64,000 nucleotides of DNA from Martelella alba (GCF_006516955.1 NZ_VHLG01000002.1:62001-126000); one strand, 5' to 3'. Counted from the stretch's first letter, positions 26,408 to 36,609 are shown. The notes: a model not told the origin generated them from the sequence alone. Made by a program: numbers and translations.

Positions 26408-28176
26408 TCTTCGCTCTCCCCTTGAGTTCCGGCTGTCTCTGCCGCTTTCCTGAAAAATGTGTTGCGCTGGTGGTAATAGCCCAGGCCGAAAAGCGCCTGT
26501 TCCTCGGCATTGAGCGAGGCCGGGAACGGATCATTATCCGGCGACATCTGCTCCATGATCGCGGCCACGGTCTTTTCAAGATTGACCTTGTAGCCGGGCT
26601 TCTGCTTGCCAATCTTGGACAAGTGGTTGGCGGAGCCGCTTTCCAGCAAGGCAAAGGCCTTGCGCGGTTGCGCCGATGCCGAACCATAAAACTTGTCCTT
26701 CACCGTTGCATTGACCCGACTGCCGAGCGCCGCAGTCTGGATCTGCTCATAGACAGCAAAGAGCCGCCCCAGAAGGTAGCCCTTATTGGTATTGTCCGAA
26801 TCAAGTCCCACCGGAGCCTCCCTGTTGAAATTGCGGATGAGAACGGCTTTCAGCATTGAAACCCGCCTTGCGTTGATATGACCGTCGGCGCGGATGCGCA
26901 TCAGCACCGATGACAGCAGCGTCAGCGGATAGCGCGTGCCGGAAAGGATGGCGCGCATCCATTCGCCTGCAAGATTGGGCGGCACATTGTCCCGCTTGCC
27001 GAGAACAGCCGTTTCCTGAAGATAGCGCCACAGCGGCGGATAGCCCTCCGGCGGTGGCGGATCGATGCGCATATCGGCGAGGAATCGCTGATAGTTTTCC
27101 GTCAGCACACCAAATGTATCGGCAAAGAAAAACCGGACCGAAAGCCGTGCGGCATTGGGCGCAAGCCCCAAAACATAAAACCGCACGCCATCGGCCAGCT
27201 CAGGCTCGACGGCGGCAAGCGGTGCACCGTCGCGAATGCGTTTCAGGCGAATTTCAATGTCCCGGGTTGCGGCCTTGTCATCGTCCGCCGTACTGCCCTC
27301 TCCGCGCTCCGGTTCGATGAACATGGTGAAAAGGCTCTCCGCCTCTTCCGCCCGTTTCAGATCAGCGGCATCGGCCCAGAACACGGTCGAGGCATCGCCG
27401 ATCTGCACCCGGTGACCGCTGTCGCGTTCGAGATAGCGGTTGAGAACAGTCGTATATTTGAATGCCGCCGTTTCGGAGACCGGAGCGTTTTCACCCTGTT
27501 CGTGCCCGTAGGATCTGAAGGCATCGAGATTGAAGGAAACCAGTGCAGCACCAGACGATTGCGCACCCCACACACCCTTGATTGAGGGATGAAGGCGGGC
27601 GACGGCCCCTCTTTTCCCGGAAACAAGACAGATCTCGTCAGCCTGACCGGAACCAGCGGACAGATCCGACCAGAGTGCACGCACCGCAGGCCGGTCATGC
27701 AGGTAGATATTGGCCAATCGCTCGCTTTCCAGCACGAAGACAATATTCTGGTCGAGCATGTCTTCCGGCCAGCCAAGCGCCAAAAAGCTTTCAACTTTCC
27801 AGGTCTTCAAAAAATACAGAACTGCTTTGAGGCCGATATCATCCGTATCGCCAATATCTGTTACGTGACGTTCAACGAAGGCCTCATGCTCTTCTGCCGT
27901 ACGCCTGCCTTCACCCGCCGTTACGCCAAGCACGTAAGATGTCTTGTCCCACAGAAAATTCGGGGAAATGCCCGCCGTCCGCTTCACGGCCTGCGGCACC
28001 AGCATCTGGCGCGGTCGCGCCTTTTTCCCCTCTCCCTCGCGAAGGTCAATGACATAGGCAACGCTGCCATCCTCATTCAGCGAAATGGCAAAGCCGATCT
28101 TCTCCGATGAATAGCCGATCGGCGGCGCATCCGGCAGCCGGTCATAGGCCTTAACCAGTGAGGTCAGAATGGTCAT
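26404..28176 (-). CDS. cas8c: Cas8c (Csd1), type I-C large subunit
   Basis: The large Cascade subunit that recognises the PAM and recruits Cas3; in I-C systems its gene can also encode a separate small subunit from an internal start. The 590-residue length fits Csd1. Recognisable parts are SLVKAYDRLPDAPPIGYS at the N-terminus, NFLWDKTSYVLGV, and NKGYLLGRLFAVYEQIQ with YYHQRNTFF near the C-terminus. Start and stop overlap the neighbours by 4 bases each (cas5c upstream, cas7 downstream). An internal start for a Cas11c-like product would be expected in the C-terminal ~120 codons; I did not identify it with certainty. Confidence 0.94.
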   Translation of the reverse strand: MTILTSLVKAYDRLPDAPPIGYSSEKIGFAISLNEDGSVAYVIDLREGEGKKARPRQMLVPQAVKRTAGISPNFLWDKTSYVLGVTAGEGRRTAEEHEAFVERHVTDIGDTDDIGLKAVLYFLKTWKVESFLALGWPEDMLDQNIVFVLESERLANIYLHDRPAVRALWSDLSAGSGQADEICLVSGKRGAVARLHPSIKGVWGAQSSGAALVSFNLDAFRSYGHEQGENAPVSETAAFKYTTVLNRYLERDSGHRVQIGDASTVFWADAADLKRAEEAESLFTMFIEPERGEGSTADDDKAATRDIEIRLKRIRDGAPLAAVEPELADGVRFYVLGLAPNAARLSVRFFFADTFGVLTENYQRFLADMRIDPPPPEGYPPLWRYLQETAVLGKRDNVPPNLAGEWMRAILSGTRYPLTLLSSVLMRIRADGHINARRVSMLKAVLIRNFNREAPVGLDSDNTNKGYLLGRLFAVYEQIQTAALGSRVNATVKDKFYGSASAQPRKAFALLESGSANHLSKIGKQKPGYKVNLEKTVAAIMEQMSPDNDPFPASLNAEEQALFGLGYYHQRNTFFRKAAETAGTQGESEE

Positions 28177-28871
28177 CGCAAGATCTCCGCAGAGCCGGGA
28201 GACGGAACCTTCACCACGCCGTCTTCAAGCAGCGCGCGGAAGAACAGCGATGGCCGCCCCTTTGCCGCGTGGTCGATGTCATAAAGCATGAAGCCGAGAT
28301 CGCGCGGTGTGCCAAAGCCAAGACTTGCCGTCTGGTGTTCAGTATCAGCCTGCGGCAGCGGCGTATCCGGCTCGATCAGTTCGAAGGCGGCGGAAAATTC
28401 GCGGGTTCCGAGGCAGGGCTGGTTGAAACACTGGCCCTTGCGGGCGCGACGGTTGAAAATATCGAGATGCTTGGCCTCGTTGTCATCCGGCCCGGCCCGT
28501 TCCGTCATCTCGAAATGGGCTTCGATGACATAGGCAGGCCTGACCAGAACGGTTGCCGCGCGCTGCTGACGATCCTCATCGACAAGAATGCCAAGCCCGC
28601 CGAGATCACCACGCTTCATCGCCGACTTGATCTTGCCAGCGGGCGCCTTGTGGCCAACCTCGTTGCGCCGGATCGACTGGAACCGGATCGGCTCCAGAAC
28701 ATGAATGGCATCGATCACCCAGCGGATTGCCGGTTTCCAGTGCACCGCTTCCAGAATGCCGCGCGCCGCGGATGGCGTCATCACGTCATAGGAAACCCGC
28801 TCCACCTTCATTTCAGGCCGCGTGAAACAGCCATAGTCTCCCCAGACTTTCAGTCGGATTCCGTAAGGCAA
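28173..28871 (-). CDS. cas5c: Cas5c (Cas5d), crRNA-processing subunit
   Basis: In type I-C this protein replaces Cas6: it cuts the pre-crRNA in the repeat stem and stays bound to the 5' handle. The 232-residue protein has the Cas5 opening (YGIRLKVWGDYGCFTRPEMKVERVSYDVMTPSAARG in parts) and the G-rich tail GFGTPRDLGFMLYD. A His in YVIEAHFEM matches the position of the family's catalytic pair region. No cas6 is present, which fits. It overlaps cas8c by 4 bases and begins 27 bp downstream of cas3. Confidence 0.94.
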   Translation of the reverse strand: MPYGIRLKVWGDYGCFTRPEMKVERVSYDVMTPSAARGILEAVHWKPAIRWVIDAIHVLEPIRFQSIRRNEVGHKAPAGKIKSAMKRGDLGGLGILVDEDRQQRAATVLVRPAYVIEAHFEMTERAGPDDNEAKHLDIFNRRARKGQCFNQPCLGTREFSAAFELIEPDTPLPQADTEHQTASLGFGTPRDLGFMLYDIDHAAKGRPSLFFRALLEDGVVKVPSPGSAEILR

Positions 28872-28898
28872 TTCTTTCCCCCATTCCCGATGCTGCGC

Positions 28899-31157
28899 TC
28901 ACACCATCATATTCTCCGCAGCCAGATAGTCGGCATTCTCCCACAACAAACCAATTTCGGGGCTGTAAAGCGAGGCCATCTCAAGCACCGCAAACTGGTT
29001 GCCGCGCAGCTCCGGCTCAACAAAGCGGACATGTCCATTCGCCAGAAGCAATGCGCGGGCCTTCGGCGGCACCTGCACTACGTAAGATTGCAACAACCTT
29101 GCGATTCGGCCAGAGGGAATGTTTTCGATGCGAAGGTCACCGATTGCCTTTTTCGCCTTTTCATCAAACGGAATGACGACCGGCTCCATACCACTTTCGA
29201 TCATGCAGAACTTTTCCGCCACTGTGCGATAAGCAAAATCTGTGCCACGGCCCGTCACCGAGAAATCGTCACAAATCTTCTTGCTATCCAGCCCTTTCGC
29301 CCCCGCCCGCCAATAGACCTCCCTGAAATAATCTTCGATGGCGGAAAGCGACAGCAGATCGTCATGCTGCCCGATGATCCGCCCCATATCGCCGATCAGC
29401 CCCTTGATCTCTGTCGGCGGCGCATAATCCGGCGGGGTAAACACGGTCACGATGCTCTTCTCGGGCGGGCGCTTTCCTTCCCGGTTGCAGCGACCGGCCG
29501 CCTGAACAATCTGGTCCAGACCGGCTTCGGCGCGCAAGACTGCGGGAAAATCGACATCAACGCCCGCCTCGATCAGACTTGTGGCAATCACCCGGCATGG
29601 CTCACCGTTCTCCAGCCGCGCCCGGACATCGGCCAGAATGACCCGGCGATGGGCCGCGCATTGGCGTGTAGTCAGATGAACCAGACCGGAAAGACCCTGC
29701 TCTTTCGCCTGCTTGTAGAGTTCCAGCGCATGGCGACGGCTGTTGACGATCACCAGCGCCTGATCCTGTTCGCAGAGCGCTTCAATCAGTGCCTCATTGT
29801 CCATCCTGCCCGCATGGCGAATGCGTGCGCGGGCAAGATGTGCGGCCAGGCCGCGCGGATCGGGGGCCAGTTCGCGCGTCTCGTCAAGCCTCAGACCATC
29901 GAAACCCTCACGCCGCCCGAGCGCCGGTTGTGTCGCCGTGCACAGGATGATCGTGCAGCCATATTGGTCGGCCAGCGCCTGAAGCATCCGCATGACCGGC
30001 AGAAGATATTGACGGGGCAGCGTCTGCGCCTCATCAAGAATGATGATCGAGCCGGCAATATTGTGCAGCTTGCGTGCCTTCGACGTGCGTGCGGCAAACA
30101 GGCTTTCGAACAATTGCACATTGGTGGTGACGACAATGGGAGCGGCCCAGTCCTCCATGGCCAGCTTCAGCTTGTCACGCTGCTGAGCAGGCTCGCGACC
30201 CTTGCGCGCCTGCTCATCAATGGAGGAATGGTGTTCGAGAATGATCTGCTCACCCTCCCGCTCAAGCACATCGCGAAAAATCGCCGCCGTCTGCTCGATG
30301 ATCGAGGTGAACGGGATGGCATAGATGATGCGGCGGTGGCCATGGGCTTTGGCATGGTCGAGCGCGAAGCCAAGCGAGGCCAGCGTCTTGCCGCCGCCGG
30401 TCGGCACGGTGAGCGTGAACAGGCCGGGCTTTTCGTCAGCCTTGCCGCGCACATGGTCGAGAATCTCCCCCCGCAGCACGTTCAGATCGCCATCACGGGA
30501 AAACCCCGCCATATGGGTCTCATAGCGCGCCGAAAGCGTCGGCAACAATCTCCGAAGTTCAGGCCATTGCCGGTCAACTTGCCCACCGTCCAGCCCCGCA
30601 TAATAGGCCTCGGTATCGCGAAAGTCGGCATCCACCAGGCAGGAAAAGATCATCCTCCCCATCACCGACCATGCAAAAGCATGTTTCTGCCTGTCGTCTC
30701 GCGGAAAACGTCCGATGAGTTCGAGCGGCGCCAGATCCTTCGGCAGTTCTCCCAGTTCAGCACGCCAGTCGGGATTGATTTCGGGACAGTTTTCAATGCG
30801 CCAGTCGAGACAGGCATTGGTTTCATTCCTGCGATCCGGCAGACCGGCATGGTGACCCAGAATGGCATAGGCGATCACCTCCGCCATGGCTTTGTCACTG
30901 TCGGTCATCTCCGCACAGAGAACCTTGCCGCCCGCCGTTGCATGATCAACCGCAAGATTGTCACCCGCTATCCGGCGCTGAAAACGTGTATTGTATTTGC
31001 CAAGGTCATGGACCAGCCCGGCAACAAAGGCAGCCCGCTCAAGTCCGAGAGGCGCGCCACGCTCGCCTGCCAGACCGGCCGTAGCCTGCAAGTGATCCAG
31101 AAGCAATTGCCAGTCCGTCTTGCCTTGGTCCTTTGACGAATGTGCGAAATAAGCCAT
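28899..31157 (-). CDS. cas3: Cas3 HD nuclease-helicase, type I-C
   Basis: The effector that is recruited to Cascade-marked DNA and degrades it. The 752-residue single polypeptide has an N-terminal HD nuclease (VHDLGKY, HD at residues 50-51; GHHAG at 101-105) and an SF2 helicase: Walker A VPTGGGKTLA (251-260), DEAQ (375-378) and motif VI QAAGRCNREG. The ATG of MAYFAHSSKD was chosen because a GGAGGGG Shine-Dalgarno sequence is 3 bases upstream and homologs begin at this point; an earlier in-frame start at 31238 adds 27 residues without family character. It is the first gene of the cas operon. Confidence 0.95.
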   Translation of the reverse strand: MAYFAHSSKDQGKTDWQLLLDHLQATAGLAGERGAPLGLERAAFVAGLVHDLGKYNTRFQRRIAGDNLAVDHATAGGKVLCAEMTDSDKAMAEVIAYAILGHHAGLPDRRNETNACLDWRIENCPEINPDWRAELGELPKDLAPLELIGRFPRDDRQKHAFAWSVMGRMIFSCLVDADFRDTEAYYAGLDGGQVDRQWPELRRLLPTLSARYETHMAGFSRDGDLNVLRGEILDHVRGKADEKPGLFTLTVPTGGGKTLASLGFALDHAKAHGHRRIIYAIPFTSIIEQTAAIFRDVLEREGEQIILEHHSSIDEQARKGREPAQQRDKLKLAMEDWAAPIVVTTNVQLFESLFAARTSKARKLHNIAGSIIILDEAQTLPRQYLLPVMRMLQALADQYGCTIILCTATQPALGRREGFDGLRLDETRELAPDPRGLAAHLARARIRHAGRMDNEALIEALCEQDQALVIVNSRRHALELYKQAKEQGLSGLVHLTTRQCAAHRRVILADVRARLENGEPCRVIATSLIEAGVDVDFPAVLRAEAGLDQIVQAAGRCNREGKRPPEKSIVTVFTPPDYAPPTEIKGLIGDMGRIIGQHDDLLSLSAIEDYFREVYWRAGAKGLDSKKICDDFSVTGRGTDFAYRTVAEKFCMIESGMEPVVIPFDEKAKKAIGDLRIENIPSGRIARLLQSYVVQVPPKARALLLANGHVRFVEPELRGNQFAVLEMASLYSPEIGLLWENADYLAAENMMV

Positions 31158-31273
31158 GCCCCTCCGATTTGCATGCTCGGCATCACCCTGCATTACGCCT
31201 CCAACAGAGGCCGGCATGACAGAAGCCCCCGGCCGCAACCTAGAGATACTTATTCAAGGCGAAAATCGCGCGA

Positions 31274-31507
31274 TTGTCTATAATTTTACGCCCCTCGAAG
31301 ATTGCCAGCAAATGCCTCATCAAAGGCCACGAGGAATTGCTGACCTTCTCCGACTTGCCTGCCCAACACTGGCAGAGCATCAGGACATCAAACCCTATCG
31401 AAAGCGCTTTTGCCACAATGCGTCACTGGACCAAACGCAACAAGAAAACTGCGCAGCAGCGCAGCCGAGGAACAAAGCTCTGCGACATCAAGCACCCCCG
31501 AAAATGA
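31274..31507 (+). pseudogene. IS256 (Mutator-type) transposase fragment (fossil)
   Basis: The translation contains KCLIKGHEELLTFSDLPAQH and WQSIRTSNPIESAFATMRHW (about 31301-31435). That is the conserved C-terminal segment of IS256-family transposases, where LLTFYDFPAEHW and RTTNPIESTFATVR are usual. Everything before and after this ~45-residue core is missing or diverged, so it is a remnant, not a functional gene. It lies 120 bp upstream of cas3 in the opposite direction, between the cas operon and the tRNA gene. The rest of the gap up to the tRNA (31508-31780) shows no gene. Confidence 0.7.
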
Positions 31508-31780
31508 ATTCGCGGGCATGCCTTGCAGCATTTAGGATCGTGCCGGAATTCGCTGTCTGATCCTGTTTAGCTGCAAAACAGGTTTGGTTTGCCATGCTAT
31601 TGGCGCCGCTTGCGAGGGCTATCGGGGCGGCGATTTGCTTTTCTACACCAGAACGGCAAGATAACGCACTTCCCGGATTTTCCCCGGATTGAGACGGGAA
31701 ATCACCGTTTTCTCTGCTTTCACCTACCGGGAAGCAGGGAGCCGAATGTCGGAAAATTCGTTTATTTTCAGGAGGATAAC

Positions 31781-31855
31781 TGGTGCTGCTAGAGAGATTT
31801 GAACTCTCGGCCTCTCCCTTACCAAGGGAGTGCTCTACCCCTGAGCTATAGCAGC
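31781..31855 (-). tRNA. tRNA-Thr (GGT anticodon)
   Basis: On the minus strand a 75-base cloverleaf folds: acceptor GCTGCTA/TAGCAGC, D arm GCTC-GAGC, anticodon stem CTCCC/GGGAG with loop TTGGTAA (anticodon GGT), and T arm GAGAG-TTCAAAT-CTCTC. The CCA end is encoded. It reads threonine ACC/ACU codons. It lies at the edge of the CRISPR island with its 3' end facing the island, but I found no copy of its 3' end at the other side of the island. Confidence 0.96.
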
Positions 31856-32016
31856 CCTTCCGTCGCCGGAAGCCGCAGACAACATGTCGTCGCTGCAGGC
31901 AAGCGGCCTATTGCCATAGCTGGCGCACAAGTGCAAGACGCTATTTCGAATTCTTTTTGACGCATGCAGCAGTTTTTGTGAATAACCCTGCGGCGACACG
32001 GACGGAAACAGAACGG

Positions 32017-32199
32017 ATGACCACCAGCAAAGACAAGGCAGACAAGGCACTTTCGCCGACTGAGCAGCGCAAGGCGCGCGAGGCTGCGAAGCTGAAGGAA
32101 AACCTGAAACGCCGCAAGCAGCAGGCGCGCGCGCGCCGTGCAGGCGAGGCCGAATCGGAAGGCGGCATCCCCGCAGCGCGCGATCCGGACATCAAGTGA
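32017..32199 (+). CDS. Small basic hypothetical protein, conserved near murA in rhizobia
   Basis: A 60-residue highly charged protein (KDKADKALSPTEQRKAREAA, LKENLKRRKQQARARRAG) predicted to be almost all alpha-helix, ending in GIPAARDPDIK. Similar short Lys/Arg/Ala-rich proteins are found upstream of murA in related genomes. No function is known. The ATG of MTTSKDK was preferred; an in-frame ATG 60 bases upstream would add a stretch of different composition. A promoter or terminator for it is not obvious. Confidence 0.65.
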   Translation: MTTSKDKADKALSPTEQRKAREAAKLKENLKRRKQQARARRAGEAESEGGIPAARDPDIK

Positions 32200-32441
32200 T
32201 CAGCGACAGGCGTCCCCATCCAGCTTCCCCTGCGAAAGGCTGGCCTCGTTTTTATGGTTTGCAAAGACTTTATAAACTCTGACGTGGCATTTTGTCCTCC
32301 CGGCCATGGGATGGCCACACTGACCTGTTGTGACTTCGCCCACGCTATTGCTTGTCAAGCAGCGTGATCGATCATATCAGGCGGACAACTGGCGCTTAGC
32401 GTCGCAAGCATTCTAGAGGCGGGGCGACCCGGGATTACCCA

Positions 32442-33734
32442 ATGGACAAGATCAAAATCATCGGCGGCAACCAGCTTAACGGCATTATTCCGATTTCCGG
32501 CGCCAAGAATGCGGCCCTGCCTTTGATGATCGCCTCGCTTCTGACCAGCGATACGCTAACGCTCGAAAATGTGCCGCATCTGGCCGATGTCGAGTTGCTA
32601 ATGCGCATTCTCGGCAATCACGGGGTCGACATTTCCGTCAATGGCCGCCGCGAACGCCAGGAAGAGGGCTATTCGCGCACCATCCATTTCACCTGCCGCA
32701 CCATTGTCGACACCACCGCCTCTTATGATCTCGTGCGCAAGATGCGCGCATCCTTCTGGGTCATCGGCCCGCTTCTGGCGCGTGAAGGCGTTGCCCGGGT
32801 TTCGCTGCCGGGCGGCTGCGCCATCGGTACGCGTCCCGTCGATCTCTTCATTGATGGCCTGCGCGCGCTCGGCGCCGAGATTGAAATTGAATCCGGCTAT
32901 GTCGAGGCAAAGGCGCCCAAGGGCGGCCTGATCGGCGCCCGCTATGTCTTCCCCAAGGTTTCCGTTGGCGCGACCCATACGCTAATGATGGCGGCAACGC
33001 TGGCCAATGGCACGACCGTTTTGGAAAATGCAGCCCGCGAGCCGGAGGTGGTCGATCTCGCCAATTGCCTGAAGGCCATGGGTGCGAAAATCGAAGGCGC
33101 CGGGACCGGCACGATCACGATTGAAGGCGTCAAGGTGCTGTCGGGCGCCCGCCACAGCGTGCTTCCCGATCGTATCGAGACCGGCACCTACGCAATCGCC
33201 GTTGCCATGACCGGTGGCGATGTAACGCTGAAAAACACCAGCACGGCGCTGTTGCCGACGGCCATCGAAGCGATTGCCGCATCCGGGGCACAGGTCACAG
33301 CGCTTGAGGACGGCATCCGCATCGTCGCCTCGGGCACGGATATCCGCCCCGTCGATATTGTCACGAAACCCTATCCCGATTTCCCGACCGACCTTCAGGC
33401 CCAGTTCATGGCGCTGATGACCCGTGCCAATGGCGTTTCCCACATCACCGAAACGATCTTTGAAAACCGCTTCATGCACGTGCAGGAACTGGCGCGCCTG
33501 GGCTCCAGGATCGCCCTGTCCGGCCAGACGGCGACGATCACCGGCACGCCCGAACTGCATGGCGCCCCTGTCATGGCGACCGATCTGCGCGCCTCCGTCT
33601 CGCTGGTGATCGCCGGGCTTGCCGCCAAGGGCGAAACCACGGTCGGCCGGGTCTACCACCTCGATCGCGGCTTCGAACGGCTGGAAGAAAAGCTGACCCA
33701 GTGCGGCGCAATCGTCGAACGCATCAGCGACTGA
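32442..33734 (+). CDS. murA: UDP-N-acetylglucosamine 1-carboxyvinyltransferase
   Basis: The first committed step of peptidoglycan synthesis, transferring enolpyruvate from PEP to UDP-GlcNAc. The 430-residue protein begins [20 protein letters not shown] and has the KNAALP motif (K22-N23). The active-site loop [11 protein letters not shown] contains the catalytic Cys that fosfomycin modifies, so the enzyme should be fosfomycin-sensitive in principle. Its length is standard. It starts a conserved block with DUF2948, hisD, UPF0262, infA, maf and yacG. Confidence 0.97.
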   Translation: MDKIKIIGGNQLNGIIPISGAKNAALPLMIASLLTSDTLTLENVPHLADVELLMRILGNHGVDISVNGRRERQEEGYSRTIHFTCRTIVDTTASYDLVRKMRASFWVIGPLLAREGVARVSLPGGCAIGTRPVDLFIDGLRALGAEIEIESGYVEAKAPKGGLIGARYVFPKVSVGATHTLMMAATLANGTTVLENAAREPEVVDLANCLKAMGAKIEGAGTGTITIEGVKVLSGARHSVLPDRIETGTYAIAVAMTGGDVTLKNTSTALLPTAIEAIAASGAQVTALEDGIRIVASGTDIRPVDIVTKPYPDFPTDLQAQFMALMTRANGVSHITETIFENRFMHVQELARLGSRIALSGQTATITGTPELHGAPVMATDLRASVSLVIAGLAAKGETTVGRVYHLDRGFERLEEKLTQCGAIVERISD

Positions 33735-33842
33735 AGCCGATTTCGGGTGAAAGGCGGGCAAAGGCCGGCTTCAAGTGGTTGCGAAAGCAGCCAATGCGGC
33801 TTATCTCGGGAGTGAACCGAACCAACCCGCCGGAGCCCAACC

Positions 33843-34283
33843 ATGTCTGCCGATCTCCTGAAACTGATGGCGCTGGATGAAGAAGACCTCGCCATCCTGT
33901 CGGCCTACATGCAGGATGCCGTCTTCCTGACGAAAGACGCACGCTTCTCGCAAGAATCGGGGCTGTTTGAACTGCGCGCCAACCGTTTCGTCTGGGAGAA
34001 GAAGCGGTCTTTCTTCCGCAAGCCCGAACGGCGGCGCACCAGTCTCATCTTCAAGCGGGTACAGGCGGTCCGCTCTGTCGGCATCATCCGCGGGGCAACG
34101 GATAAAGTGTCCAACCTGCTTGCCATCCAGTTCGAAAAGAATGGCGAGGGGCCGGACGGATCGATTATTCTGTCGCTTTCCGGCGGCGGCGAGATCATGC
34201 TCGATGTCGAGGTGATCGAAGTCGCGCTGAGCGATATTTCCGGCAGCTGGGAGGCGCGCGCAACGCCCCGTCACAGGGGCTGA
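33843..34283 (+). CDS. DUF2948 family protein
   Basis: A 146-residue cytoplasmic protein of unknown function, conserved in Alphaproteobacteria between murA and hisD. Its start LLKLMALDEEDLAILSAYMQDAVF and the middle segment RRRTSLIFKRVQAVRS (in parts) match the DUF2948 pattern. No membrane segment, signal or known catalytic motif is visible. Gene order alone suggests a housekeeping role. Confidence 0.82.
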   Translation: MSADLLKLMALDEEDLAILSAYMQDAVFLTKDARFSQESGLFELRANRFVWEKKRSFFRKPERRRTSLIFKRVQAVRSVGIIRGATDKVSNLLAIQFEKNGEGPDGSIILSLSGGGEIMLDVEVIEVALSDISGSWEARATPRHRG

Positions 34284-34324
34284 GCGGCCACCGGCAATGG
34301 ATCATTCAAGGCAAGGGGACTGAC

Positions 34325-35623
34325 GTGGTAAAGTGGCTCGACGCGGCGGATGCCGGTTTCGAAGACGAGTTCAAAACGCTGCTTTCAATGAAGCGCGAAG
34401 TATCGAAGGATGTCAGCGACACCGTCGATGCCATCCTGAAGGATGTGCGCGAGAATGGCGATGCAGCGCTTGCGGCCTATTCCGCACGCTTCGACAGCGT
34501 TGATTTTGCCGTCACACCGATGGCGATTTCCGCCGACGAAGTCGACGCCGCCATCGCTGCAGTCGACCCGAAGGTGATTGAGGCGCTCACCATCGCCGAG
34601 GCCCGCATCCGCAGCCACCATGCCCGCCAGATGCCGAAGGACGATCTCTATGAGGATGAGATCGGCGTTCAGCTCGGCAGCCGCTGGACCGCTGTCGAGG
34701 CTGTCGGGCTTTATGTGCCGGGCGGCACGGCCAGCTATCCAAGCTCGGTGCTGATGAACGCCGTACCGGCAAAGGTTGCCGGTGTCGAGCGCATCGTCAT
34801 GGTCGTTCCGGCGATGAAGGGTGCAGTCAACCCCGCCGTTCTTGCCGCCGCCCGCATTGCCGGTATCAGCGAAATCTATCGCATTGGCGGCGCTCAGGCT
34901 GTCGGTGCGCTCGCCTACGGCACCGAAACGATCAGGCCTGTTTCCAAGATTGTCGGGCCCGGCAATGCCTATGTCGCAGCGGCAAAGCGTGCCGTGTTCG
35001 GCACGGTGGGTATCGATATGATCGCCGGTCCCTCGGAAGTGCTGATCATTGCCGATGGCGAGAACAATCCAGACTGGATCGCCGCTGACCTTCTGGCCCA
35101 GGCCGAGCACGATACCGCCGCCCAGTCGATCCTGATCACCACCGACCGCAGCCTTGGCGAGGCAGTTGCAACTGCCGTTGAACGCCAGCTCAAGACGCTG
35201 CCACGCGGCGAGATCGCCGGTGCCAGCTGGCATGATTACGGCGCCATTATCACCGTTACCGATCTTGATGCCGCCATGCCGCTTGCCAACCGCATCGCAC
35301 CGGAACATCTGGAACTTGCCGTTGATGATCCCGACAGCCTGATCCCCAAGGTGCGCAATGCCGGTGCCATTTTCGCTGGCCACTTCACGCCGGAAGCGAT
35401 CGGCGATTATGTCGGCGGTTCGAACCACGTTCTGCCGACCGCGCGTTCGGCGCGTTTTTCCTCGGGCCTCTCCGTGCTCGACTTCGTCAAACGCACCTCA
35501 ATCCTTCGTCTGGGGCCAGATCAGCTCGCAGCGCTTGCGCCACCGGCTATAAAGCTTGCAGAATGCGAAGGTCTCGGCGCCCATGCACGATCGGTCGCCA
35601 TCAGGCTTAACCGCGGAGAATGA
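34325..35623 (+). CDS. hisD: Histidinol dehydrogenase
   Basis: The last two steps of histidine biosynthesis, oxidising L-histidinol to histidine with NAD. The 432-residue protein carries the HisD signature [17 protein letters not shown] and the zinc-site region ([14 protein letters not shown], and [20 protein letters not shown]). A GTG start is used (MVKWLDAAD), 42 bp after the DUF2948 stop. The product overlaps nothing; the next gene follows after 4 bp, so hisD and UPF0262 are surely co-transcribed. Confidence 0.96.
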   Translation: MVKWLDAADAGFEDEFKTLLSMKREVSKDVSDTVDAILKDVRENGDAALAAYSARFDSVDFAVTPMAISADEVDAAIAAVDPKVIEALTIAEARIRSHHARQMPKDDLYEDEIGVQLGSRWTAVEAVGLYVPGGTASYPSSVLMNAVPAKVAGVERIVMVVPAMKGAVNPAVLAAARIAGISEIYRIGGAQAVGALAYGTETIRPVSKIVGPGNAYVAAAKRAVFGTVGIDMIAGPSEVLIIADGENNPDWIAADLLAQAEHDTAAQSILITTDRSLGEAVATAVERQLKTLPRGEIAGASWHDYGAIITVTDLDAAMPLANRIAPEHLELAVDDPDSLIPKVRNAGAIFAGHFTPEAIGDYVGGSNHVLPTARSARFSSGLSVLDFVKRTSILRLGPDQLAALAPPAIKLAECEGLGAHARSVAIRLNRGE

Positions 35624-35627
35624 AGCC

Positions 35628-36098
35628 ATGGCAGGCGACTTCAGGCTGAGCGATGTTGTGCTCGATGAGAGCATCGGCCGCGCCTCGCCCGATGTCGAAC
35701 ACGAACGGGCGGTCGCCATTTTTGACCTGCTGGAGGAAAACAGCTTCCATCCGCTCGGCCATGATGGCGGTCCATACAAGCTGACCCTCTCGCTGGCAGA
35801 GAACAAGCTGGTCTTCGACATCAGGCTTGAAAACGGCGATCCTGTTGCCACCCATATCCTGTCGCTGACGCCGTTCCGCCGGATCGTGAAGGACTATTTC
35901 ATGATCTGTGAAAGCTATTACGAAGCGATCAAAACTGCCTCGACCGCGAAGATCGAGGCCATCGACATGGGCCGTCGCGGTGTCCACAATGAAGGCTCGC
36001 AAACATTGCAGGACCGATTGAAGGGCAAGATCGAGATCGATTTCAACACGGCAAGGCGGCTTTTCACGCTGGTTTGCGTGCTCTATTGGCGCGGTTGA
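35628..36098 (+). CDS. UPF0262 family protein
   Basis: A 156-residue protein of the uncharacterised UPF0262 family that follows hisD in many rhizobia. The conserved start [36 protein letters not shown] (in parts) and the internal [21 protein letters not shown] are typical. The ATG of MAGDFRL is taken because it is 4 bp after the hisD stop and is the family start; the frame extends upstream inside hisD. The function is unknown. Confidence 0.87.
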   Translation: MAGDFRLSDVVLDESIGRASPDVEHERAVAIFDLLEENSFHPLGHDGGPYKLTLSLAENKLVFDIRLENGDPVATHILSLTPFRRIVKDYFMICESYYEAIKTASTAKIEAIDMGRRGVHNEGSQTLQDRLKGKIEIDFNTARRLFTLVCVLYWRG

Positions 36099-36332
36099 GC
36101 GCCCCCTTGCCGCGCGGCGCGCATTCCACTAAATAGGCGCTAACGTTCACGATCGGCAGCGCAATCGTTTTTTGCCCGCATTTCGCGCATAGCCCTGCAA
36201 ACTGCGCGTAAAAGCGGCCTGATCGCCATGAAACAAGGTTCACAAATCTGACGGGAACGTGTAGTTTCCGCCGCAAATCGAAGAGGGATCGGCAAAGGCG
36301 CCTTGATCCCGGAAAAGAAAGACAAAGACTAG

Positions 36333-36551
36333 ATGGCTAAAGAAGAAGTCCTGGAGTTCCCCGGCGTCGTGGTCGAGCTGCTGCCGAATGCGACCTTCCG
36401 GGTGAAGCTGGAAAACGAACATGAAATCATCGCCCATACGGCCGGTCGCATGCGCAAGAACCGTATCCGCGTTCTCGCCGGCGACAAGGTTCTGGTGGAG
36501 ATGACCCCCTACGACCTGACCAAGGGCCGCATCACCTATCGTTTCAAGTAA
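36333..36551 (+). CDS. infA: Translation initiation factor IF-1
   Basis: A 72-residue S1-fold (OB) protein that binds the ribosomal A site during initiation. The sequence [20 protein letters not shown] followed by [25 protein letters not shown] is essentially invariant in the order. It has a 234-bp upstream region of its own, then maf follows after 58 bp. Confidence 0.98.
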   Translation: MAKEEVLEFPGVVVELLPNATFRVKLENEHEIIAHTAGRMRKNRIRVLAGDKVLVEMTPYDLTKGRITYRFK

Positions 36552-36609
36552 CTCGGGTGGCGCTCCGCCGCGCCCCTCAATCCCCGCAGGCAGAAAGACA
36601 GGTGTATTT

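Noticed and set aside
28158-31136. 992-codon open frame on the plus strand opposite cas3 and cas5c
   Set aside because: It is antisense to well-conserved cas genes and its translation has no family character. Long antisense frames are common in GC-rich DNA.
31781-31855. tRNA-Thr as an integration (att) site of the CRISPR island
   Set aside because: The 3' end of the tRNA faces the island, but I found no second copy of its 3' bases at the far (left) end near 22.2-22.7 kb and no integrase gene.
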